DNA of 64,000 bases, taken from assembly GCA_004558185.1 (NCBI GenBank), contig SFDP01000011.1:1-64000 (forward strand), in the 5' to 3' direction. A program made the position numbers and the translations under genes. The stretch's first letter is position 1; every line of letters starts with the position of its first letter. Source of the stretch: Lachnospiraceae bacterium. GTDB lineage: Bacteria; Bacillota; Clostridia; Lachnospirales; Lachnospiraceae. Positions 16,672 through 23,600 of this stretch are shown one piece after another. The notes under the pieces are model-generated. The model searched no databases and was not told where the DNA came from. It saw only the letters and a program-made list of their open reading frames with translations.

Positions 16672-17542
16672 CTACAGCTTTAGATAAACGGAGGAAAGAA
16701 AGACGCCTTCCTCTGCCCTGAAATCTGCATCTCCATAAGCAGCTTCGGCGATTGCCTGAATGGAAGCAAGGCCGATGCCGAAATCCTTCCGTTTAGAGGT
16801 AAATGAATCCCCCTTGTGCGGTCAAAAAGATATGTCTCCAGAGCTTTTTTTGCCTTTCCCAGGGTTTCACGCCGGATTGGAACGTTTTTCCCATTCTGCA
16901 TATGAAAACATCTGAGCTCATTATCTATATATTCCACAAAAGTAAGATTGACGGTAAAGCTTTTATGAGGATGGAAAAACGGCTGTTCCTCCAGTTGAGG
17001 CAGGAGGTTTTGGAGCTTTTCATAAACTTCTATCACCTTTCCGCCCTCCAAACAGATAAAAACCAGTCGTGCCTGCTGTTCCAGATAGAGAATACCGGAA
17101 ATCCGTATTTTGCCATCTTCCCATTTTTCTGAATGAGCAGACAGGGAGCGTTGTCTTTTTTCATTTTTGCAAGGGTTAGAATTTCTTTAATATCTGCTTC
17201 CTCATAGGGCTTTTCAATATATTTGAGGGCAGACAGACGATAACTCTCCAGGGTATGCTCCGTACTGGTGGTAATAAAGGCCAGGGGCGTTTCCCGATCA
17301 ATCTGCCGTATCTTCTTCACCGTTTCTACACCGGTCATTCCACCCATATAAATATCCATCAGCAGCAGATCGAATTTTTGCATTTGATAGTTTTCCAGTA
17401 ATGCTTCTCCACTCTCATAGAGGGTGTATTTATTGGGAATATCACTGCGGTTTAAAATATCTGTCAGCTTTTCCGCTTCTTTTGCGGTATCCTCACAAAG
17501 AGCTATTCTCAGCGGCTCTTCCATAAATCCTTTCCTCATCAA
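16672..17542 (-). pseudogene. decayed LytTR response regulator fused by deletion to a GHKL histidine kinase tail
   Basis: Reading on the minus strand, the gene starts near 17520-17542 with a receiver domain (IALCEDTAKEAEKL, LLLMDIYMGGMTG, TTSTEHTLES, KYIEKPYEEAD). At 17108-17111 a T4 run (A4 on the coding strand) breaks the frame: restoring one base gives KMAKIRISGILYLEQQ, which continues into a LytTR DNA-binding domain to about 16815. After LFDRTRG the frame shifts again and reads KGDSFTSKRKDFGIGLASIQ to a stop at 16672-16674, the C-terminal GHKL ATPase end of a kinase. So a point frameshift and an internal deletion have joined two neighbouring genes. The first break could also be a sequencing error. 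Confidence 0.85.
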
Positions 17543-17564
17543 CTACTCTAAAGTAAATTATAAT

Positions 17565-17729
17565 GATGTTAGGGTCAAAAGCCCCTAACTATGATACCTA
17601 CGGATTGTTACGTACTTCGTACTCCCACAATCCTGCAAAATATTCGCATATCGTGTTTGGCGGGCCTCAAGGACATTCACCCACATTTGAGCAAGCTCAT
17701 GTGGGTTCAGACCTTTTGACCCTGGTATC
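17565..17729 (+). mobile_element. MITE-like element, family B, copy 1
   Basis: The element begins GATGTTAGGGTCAAAAG and ends CTTTTGACCCTGGTATC, so GGGTCAAAAG forms the core of the terminal inverted repeats. It is flanked by TTATAAT on both sides (17558-17564, 17730-17736). It contains hairpins GTACTTCGTAC and CCCACAT...ATGTGGG. Copy 2, inverted, is at 20339-20496. No reading frame inside is convincing. The remaining 160 bp up to 17890 hold nothing I recognise. Confidence 0.8.
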
Positions 17730-17890
17730 TTATAATGAGAAAGCACAAAAATTCAATTTGTCAAGCCCCAATTTTTACATCAAAAGGGTATGATTTCGTA
17801 CTTGGGAAGAATTAATCAGCGCTTCTTTAAATCCGTATGTACCCCATTAAGATTAGTTAATAAGCTGTACTGTAAGAGCTCTGACAGGAT

Positions 17891-18844
17891 TTATTCTTTG
17901 AATTCCCCGGCTGCGGAATCTGAATTGTGCTTCCTCTCCGCCAGCCTTGCCTGTAATTCTTCGATTTGTTCCTTTAAGCTGCTGTTCTCGTCTTGTAATC
18001 CGCTTACCTCGCCCTTTAGGCTGGTATTCTCACCCTTCAGGCTGGTATTCTCGCCCTTTAGACTGGTATTCTCGCCTTGTAATCCGTTTACTTCTCCTTT
18101 CAGCAGCCGGATATCCCTCTCTAAGGTTTTCTCTCTTCGTTCAGCCAGTTCTCTGGCGATACAGCGTTCCCTCACCAGCCAGTCTGCATTGGCTTCAAGT
18201 ATGGCCTTAGCCGCTTCCCCCAGGTATTCATTTTCCTTTACCAACATTTTCATTTCCTCCCAGGTTTCTGCCTTAAACAATCCGGCCCAATGGTCTAAGC
18301 CACTGGCCCTGTCCTCTTCGTTTGCCAGCTCGATTTGATTTAAGCTTACCACAGAAAGTGTAAATTTACTACTATATCGATAAAAGTTTCTGATATTCAG
18401 TAATTCGTACTTGGCGTAAAATTCGGGATACTCCGGGAAAAGAGTGTAATTCAGAAAAGCGGTATGATGAACCGGAAGGGCTTCCTCGTACTCCTGGCCC
18501 CGGTAGAGCTGGTCAAAGCTGCGGCATAGGTAAGAAAGGGAGCGCTCCGGCCAGTTATGCTGGTTAGTCACCTGCATCTCCAGATTAAGGATGGTGTGAT
18601 CGTTTAACAGCACCTTCACATCCATAACAAACTCTTTTCCAGTGATTTCCTCTGCCAGGTTAATGGGATTCATAATGGTGATGGATTTGATTTCCTCGGG
18701 TTTAAGATGTAATAATGAACAGACCAGACCGACCAATACCTTTTTATGCTTTTGCAGTATGTAGCGAAACAGATAATCGTTAGTCATATTGAACCGGATT
18801 CTTCCGGTACCCTCAAGACAGGGCAGATATGTCCTTTGCTTCAT
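17891..18844 (-). CDS. Rpn/PD-(D/E)XK nuclease-family transposase-like protein
   Basis: The 317-residue protein matches the PDDEXK_2 / Rpn group: MTNDYLFRYILQKHKKVLVG at the front, then KEFVMDVKVLLNDHTILNLEMQ in two strands with the Asp and the E-x-Q catalytic-like positions, then NWPERSLSYLCRSFDQ. Members are recombination-promoting nucleases or domesticated transposase relatives. Residues from about 230 onward form a coiled coil, with the heptad GENTSLK three times in a row. At the DNA level this is a 21-bp tandem repeat at 18021-18083. It lies between two inverted copies of family B elements, in a region of repeat insertions. Confidence 0.82.
   Translation of the reverse strand: MKQRTYLPCLEGTGRIRFNMTNDYLFRYILQKHKKVLVGLVCSLLHLKPEEIKSITIMNPINLAEEITGKEFVMDVKVLLNDHTILNLEMQVTNQHNWPERSLSYLCRSFDQLYRGQEYEEALPVHHTAFLNYTLFPEYPEFYAKYELLNIRNFYRYSSKFTLSVVSLNQIELANEEDRASGLDHWAGLFKAETWEEMKMLVKENEYLGEAAKAILEANADWLVRERCIARELAERREKTLERDIRLLKGEVNGLQGENTSLKGENTSLKGENTSLKGEVSGLQDENSSLKEQIEELQARLAERKHNSDSAAGEFKE
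18021..18083 (-). repeat. 21-bp tandem repeat (3 units) inside the Rpn-like gene
   Basis: Three units beginning CTGGTATTCTC at 18021, 18042 and 18063 encode the heptad GENTSLK on the minus strand. The period of 21 bp keeps both frame and coiled-coil register, so copy number could vary without breaking the gene. Confidence 0.85.
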
Positions 18845-18875
18845 GATGTGTCTCCTTTGAATGAATTGAATTATG

Positions 18876-19028
18876 CCAGTACAACGCTTTAATTAACCGG
18901 ACTTGTCTATTTCTTCCATAGTAGAAATTCAAAAGTTCTTAGCGTAGCCCGTTGCACCTATATTTTTTTGAATTGGAATCTGAAAGAAATATTCTGCGTC
19001 TTTAATCTGGTGATTAAGAAAACATAAG
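18876..19028 (+). mobile_element. degenerate MITE-like element, family C, copy 2
   Basis: This stretch aligns with the better preserved copy at 19158. Both share ACTTGTCTATTT, then an AGCGTAGCCCG block followed by CACCTA or CGCCTA, a T-run, and a TCTGAAAGAAATATTCTGCG-like segment. Its ends are weak, so the borders are approximate. From 19029 to 19157 nothing is recognised; it is an AT-rich stretch with TATATA runs. Confidence 0.5.
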
Positions 19029-19157
19029 TGCGTATACTGATGTGTTTCATTAAACTTGAAATAAATAATGACATTCCTGAATATATCCCATATATAATAT
19101 ATAGAATAGCATATATATACTGTGTTGTAAAGTGGGTAATTCTAAGAAAACGCTGTA

Positions 19158-19323
19158 CTAGTGCAACGGTTTTAAATTAACTACACCATATCACTTGTCT
19201 ATTTTCCCGATAGCACAGGACAAAAATCTTCAGCGTAGCCCGCTACGCCTACGTTTTTTGCCCTGCACTCTCAGAAAAATATACTGCGTGAATAGTGCAG
19301 TTATTTAGAAACCGTTACACTAG
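19158..19323 (+). mobile_element. MITE-like element, family C, copy 1
   Basis: The ends CTAGTGCAACGGTTT and AAACCGTTACACTAG form a terminal inverted repeat that extends about 28 bp with few mismatches. The interior has no coding capacity. I could not identify a clear target duplication. It directly abuts a truncated reading frame on its right, so it may have interrupted that gene. Confidence 0.7.
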
Positions 19324-19523
19324 CTGATGTACAGGAAGAAATCAAGCATAACAATCTGACAGGGGAACGCTATACCATGCAGCTTAGCTTGTCTCATGAA
19401 GGAGAGTTCGGTTTTACGGCAGTCCTTACCCTTAAGCTGGACAAGGAAAATAGCGGGCTTTTTGCACAAGAAGTGAATTGGGAAAAAGTATTAGTGGATA
19501 CCACTTACCGCTTGCAAAGATGA
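19323..19523 (+). pseudogene. C-terminal fragment of an unrecognised gene truncated by a family C element
   Basis: Open codons run from inside the right end of the element to TGA at 19521-19523 and read ADVQEEIKHNNLTGERYTMQ, later LKLDKENSGLFAQEVNWEKV. There is no start codon with a ribosome-binding site. The sequence has protein-like alternation of hydrophobic and polar residues, so it was probably coding. I do not recognise the family. Confidence 0.45.
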
Positions 19524-19558
19524 GGTTTTCTGCTACAATACAGTATGGAGGAAACCTG

Positions 19559-19951
19559 ATGAAGACTAAGGAAACAAGAGTAATTATTGCTCTGCTTGCA
19601 ATGCTTATCCTGCTCTCCCAGGCCGGCTTTAAGACAATGGAAGCCGGTTCCTTTAAGGTGCCCTCGTTAAAAAACTCACAGGCAAGTATTCAGTCTCACT
19701 CCCCCTATGACCATTCCTATGCCAGGTCTTGTACCGGCACTGCTATCACAGGAATGCAGGGGGTGTTGTATCTTGTGCAAAGGACAGGAAGCTGGTGGCA
19801 GGAAAGAAATCCACTGGTAATTTCTCTGATTTCTGCGTTGCTTACCTGTTTATTGATCATTTTCTATGTAATTTTCCTTATGGGGAGTCAACCCCGAAAG
19901 GAAGAGACAGCAATCCTGCACTATATCCACGCACAGGATGGAAAAAAATAA
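19559..19951 (+). CDS. small membrane protein of unknown function
   Basis: This 130-residue protein starts at ATG 19559 behind GGAGG. It has an N-terminal hydrophobic segment (VIIALLAMLILLSQAGF) that may be a signal or anchor. A polar middle containing SPYDHSYARSCTG follows, then a second membrane segment near residues 85-110 (VISLISALLTCLLIIFYVIF). The tail is short and charged. I do not recognise the family. A hairpin (19966-19986) follows its stop codon. Confidence 0.6.
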   Translation: MKTKETRVIIALLAMLILLSQAGFKTMEAGSFKVPSLKNSQASIQSHSPYDHSYARSCTGTAITGMQGVLYLVQRTGSWWQERNPLVISLISALLTCLLIIFYVIFLMGSQPRKEETAILHYIHAQDGKK

Positions 19952-19954
19952 TTG

Positions 19955-20041
19955 ACCTCCATTTTAGCCTATGGAAACCATAGGCTTATTTGCGTACCCA
20001 TTTTTTCATAGCAAAGAAGTAGAATACTTCAAAATGGAGGT
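19955..20041 (+). promoter_or_regulatory. 11-bp inverted repeat that can sequester the ribosome-binding site of the 48-residue peptide
   Basis: ACCTCCATTTT (19955-19965) is the exact complement of AAAATGGAGGT (20031-20041), which contains the Shine-Dalgarno of the gene starting at 20046. Inside lies a perfect 9-bp hairpin AGCCTATGG-AAA-CCATAGGCT (19966-19986). If transcribed as one RNA, the site for translation would be closed. Confidence 0.6.
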
Positions 20042-20045
20042 AAAA

Positions 20046-20192
20046 ATGAATAATCTGATTTTAATCATATTCTTCTTCATTGAGGTGGTAATCGGCCTGG
20101 CATCCACCCTGTATCTGGCACTCTCTCTTTTCGTGGTTCTGGGACAGAAAATCTATCGAAAATGTAAATACGGTGCCTCACTGTACGATTAA
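20046..20192 (+). CDS. 48-residue single-pass membrane peptide, type I toxin-like
   Basis: The peptide MNNLILIIFFFIEVVIGLAS continues through a hydrophobic stretch to about residue 33 and then has a basic tail with KIYRKCKYG. It starts at ATG 20046, five bases after GGAGGT. Size, one membrane span and a charged C-terminus resemble type I toxins, and the buried ribosome-binding site is typical of their messengers. I see no obvious antisense promoter, so a toxin role is only a hypothesis. A strong terminator follows. An upstream in-frame ATG (19971) has no such site. Confidence 0.55.
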   Translation: MNNLILIIFFFIEVVIGLASTLYLALSLFVVLGQKIYRKCKYGASLYD

Positions 20193-20214
20193 GAAAATAA
20201 TAGAGCGTTTAGCC

Positions 20215-20253
20215 AAAGAAGCAGCCACCTCCTGTAGGAAGGGCTGCTTCTTT
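20215..20253 (+). terminator. strong intrinsic terminator
   Basis: A 12-bp perfect stem pairs AAAGAAGCAGCC (20215-20226) with GGCTGCTTCTTT (20242-20253). It ends the transcript of the small membrane peptide. Confidence 0.8.
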
Positions 20254-20338
20254 GATTGTAAAGGATTTAGAAGGTAATCAGAAGATTCTCCTACTGGATA
20301 AAGGCCAAGAAATCTGTTATAATCTTAACAGTTTTAAT

Positions 20339-20496
20339 GATACCAGGGTCAAAAGGTCTGAACCCACATGAGCTTGCTCAAATGTGGGTGAATGTCCTTG
20401 AGACCCGCCAAAATATGAGCTTAAAAGTGGGTGTGGGAGTACGAAGTACGTAACAATCCGTAGGTATCATAGTTAGAGGCTTTTGACCCTAACATC
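20339..20496 (-). mobile_element. MITE-like element, family B, copy 2 (inverted)
   Basis: It begins GATACCAGGGTCAAAAG and ends CTTTTGACCCTAACATC and is the reverse complement of copy 1 over nearly its whole length. It is flanked by an exact 8-bp duplication GTTTTAAT (20331-20338 and 20497-20504), which supports transposition. Confidence 0.85.
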
Positions 20497-20516
20497 GTTT
20501 TAATTTTACTAATGTG

Positions 20517-20657
20517 ATAACGATTCAGAGCCATGCAAATTTACATTCTGCGAATGCTCGCATTCAAACAGAATTGTAAATTTATATGGCGAAGTAACCA
20601 CATGAACAAAAGGAAAGCTGCCAAGCAGCGATTTTGTGAATGGGGTTCTGAATATAC
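20517..20657 (+). mobile_element. MITE-like element, family A, copy 2
   Basis: This 141-bp copy starts ATAACGATTCAGAGCC and ends GTTCTGAATATAC. The flanking 8-bp duplication CTAATGTG is exact (20509-20516 and 20658-20665). Its main stem is AAATTTACA paired with TGTAAATTT, where copies 1 and 4 have ATGTTCA-type stems. It lies just upstream of the large surface-protein gene. Confidence 0.85.
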
Positions 20658-20696
20658 CTAATGTGAAAGCATTTTTAGCATGAAAGGAACATAAAG

Positions 20697-23600
20697 ATGA
20701 AGCTCAAATTTGTAAGTCTGATTCTTATCATCAGTCTGATTTTTACCTCTGTACAGTTGCCTGTTTTTGCGGAAAATATAGCTGATGGTGGAGGCTCTCA
20801 GGAAGATACGGTGAATATAGCCGGTTTGTCTCAAGAAGAAATGGCGAATACTGTAGGAGGAACGCAGAATGTGCCACTTGACACGGTAGATGGGGCTTCT
20901 AAGCAGATAGAACAAGAGGCAGGCAGCGGACAGGCGGTACAATCGCAAGACAGCAGCCGGAACGGTTTGGCAACAGACGCAGGGCAGAACAGTCAGCCGC
21001 AGGACAGCAGCCAGAACGATTCGGCAACAGACGCAGGGCAGAACAGTCAGCCGCAAGACAGCAGCCAGAACGGTTTGGCAACAGACGCAGGGCAGAACAG
21101 TCAGCCGCAGGACAGCAGCCGGAACGATTTGGCAACAGACGCAGGGCAGAACAGTCAGCCGCAGGACAGCAGCCGGAACGATTCGGCAACAGACGCAGAC
21201 CAGAACGGGCAGGCATCAGACAGCCGTCAGAATGCTCAGCCGACAGATAGCAGCACAGACGATGCTTCTGCCGGGGAATCGGTATCCGATAATGAGCTGC
21301 CGGCAGAAACCGTATCCTCAGGGGATATGCCTGAAATAAAGCGCACAGCCGTCAGAATGCTGGGAGTTCAGGCTGCCGCCGGAAATACAATTTATGTAGG
21401 AAAACCTAACGGAGTGCAGACGGGTACTGAGAGCAATCCCTATGAAGATCTGGCTACTGCAGTAGAAAAGGTACAGTCCGGGGGCACCATTATCATCATG
21501 GCCGGAGCCTATTGTAATGATCAGGCCGAAGCCGGTGGTCAGGGAACCAATCAGCCGCTGGTAATTGATAAGCCCGTGACGATTCAGGGAATGAAAGGAG
21601 ATACCAAGCCCAGCCTGTATTCCCGCCGGGGAGGCTACATTCTGAAGGCAGATGTTACTCTGAAAGATTTTGACTTTAACTATATTGGACAGCGCAATGG
21701 TATTTTTGCCAATGGGTATAGCCTGACCATAGAAAACGTAGGTAATTCCACAGCCGCTAATGGAGGAAAATATATAGACATCTATGCCGGCGGCTTTGGT
21801 GGTGAGGCTTCCGGAGAAAATGGGCAGATCACCATCAGTGGTACCTCTACGGCCATAGGAAATGTTTATGGAGGAGGCTATGGGGAAGATTATACGAAGC
21901 AGGCAGTAATTACCCTGAATGGAAGTGTGAACAGGATAGGGAATATTTACGGCTCAGGAAACGGAAGCATAGTAGCAGGAAGTGTAACCATCAATCTAAA
22001 TGACAGTAATCTCAGAAATGTTTATGGGGATATGGGGGAAGGAGTAGGAGCCGATGTGGTGTTTACTTCTCACCAGAAATCCTATGAGATTCTTTCCCTG
22101 ACAGGAATAAACAAGCTGACGGTTGCAGGCGGAACCCTCAGGCCTAAAGCGCTGAACAATGGAGTGGCGGTAGAAATCAGAAGCGGTGGGGCTTTGGATT
22201 TAACCGCAGTAATGAAAAATAACAATAAAGCCTTTTCCATTAGTCAATTGATCGGAGGAGGCACTCTGCTGATGGGGAATGAGGATACGCTTACGGTAGC
22301 GGGGAGTGTAAGCGGTATCACCGATTTTCAGAGCACCTGGCAGCAGTCTATGCTGGATACGGTTTCCGGTTTTGTTACACCGGGCAACACCTACATCAAA
22401 ACACCCTTGGACACGAAGGATGATGCCTTTACCTTCACTCCTAATTCCTCCCAGAAGGATATTAAGCTGGTAAAAACCGTGGTTATGGGTGCAGGAGGAA
22501 CGGAGCACATAGAGTGGGTGGCAAAAAAGGAGAGTACAGTAGTGCCTCCGACAGAAAAGAGCCTGCAGGGAGCTACCGTTAACGTAGCAGGAACCTATCT
22601 GTATAACGGTGGCTTCCAGACGCCTGAGGCAGGAAACGTTTCCGTCTCGCTGCCTGGAGGGGCTGCGGTGGAAAAAGAGGCATACACCATTTTGGCTGGT
22701 AATAATCGTAATGCAGGAACAGCAAGTATCACCGTAACAGCCAAAGAAAACAGCGGCTACACCGGAGAAGCATCAGGAACCTTCACCATTTCTCCTGTCC
22801 CTATTACGGTAACGGCTGATCCGGCAGAGGTTTTTTACGGACAGTCCTCTCCCAAGCTGACCTATCAGATTACTTCCGGCTCATTGGTATCGGGAGAGAG
22901 TCTGAATGGCTCTTTACAGGTGGCTCAAGGGGAAATGAAGATTACGCAGGGAACACTAACGGATAACAAGAATCCCAATTATAAGATTACCTTTATTGAA
23001 AATACCTTCACCCAAAAGGAAACGACTCCCAAAATAGAGATCATTCCTGATAACAGGAACCAGACACCGGGCGGAAGTGTTCAGCTTCAGGTAAATATCT
23101 CCAATCCTTATGATGCTGCACTTAAGGATTTGCCGACACCGGAGCTGACCTGGCAGGCGGGCAGTGAGGCAAAGCAGAAAATCGTGAATAATACCTTTGT
23201 AATTCCTGCCACTGTCAGTGCCGGCACAACGATTACTATAGAAGCAACTACAGGCAGGGTGAACGGCAGGTATGCGGCAGGGAGTGCAGTAACCACCGTC
23301 AAGGTCAGTGACAAAACCAGCGGGGATGTAAAGATCGGTGTCCAGGTTTCGGATTTGGAGTATGGAAATATTCCGAGTGTGAAGGCAGAGCTGATTGGAG
23401 AAACTGCCACAGGGAAATGGAGCTACACCTACTGTAAGAAGGAGGAAGGAAAATTCCAGGAATTGACTGCATTATTGAATTCCTCCGGCCTTCTTCCGGC
23501 AGGCTCCTATCTGGTGAAGGTCAGCTATGAGGATAGCAGCCGGATTGGAGAAAAGACGGCAGAGTTTACGGTCATCCCGAAAAAGCTAACGGTAGGAATG

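Noticed and set aside
17790..18338. 182-codon plus-strand frame rich in Ser, Phe and Arg
   Set aside because: It is the antisense of the Rpn-like coiled-coil repeats, with no ribosome-binding site.
17565..20496. Composite transposon formed by the two family B elements
   Set aside because: Each copy has its own target duplication, and no transposase is recognised between them.
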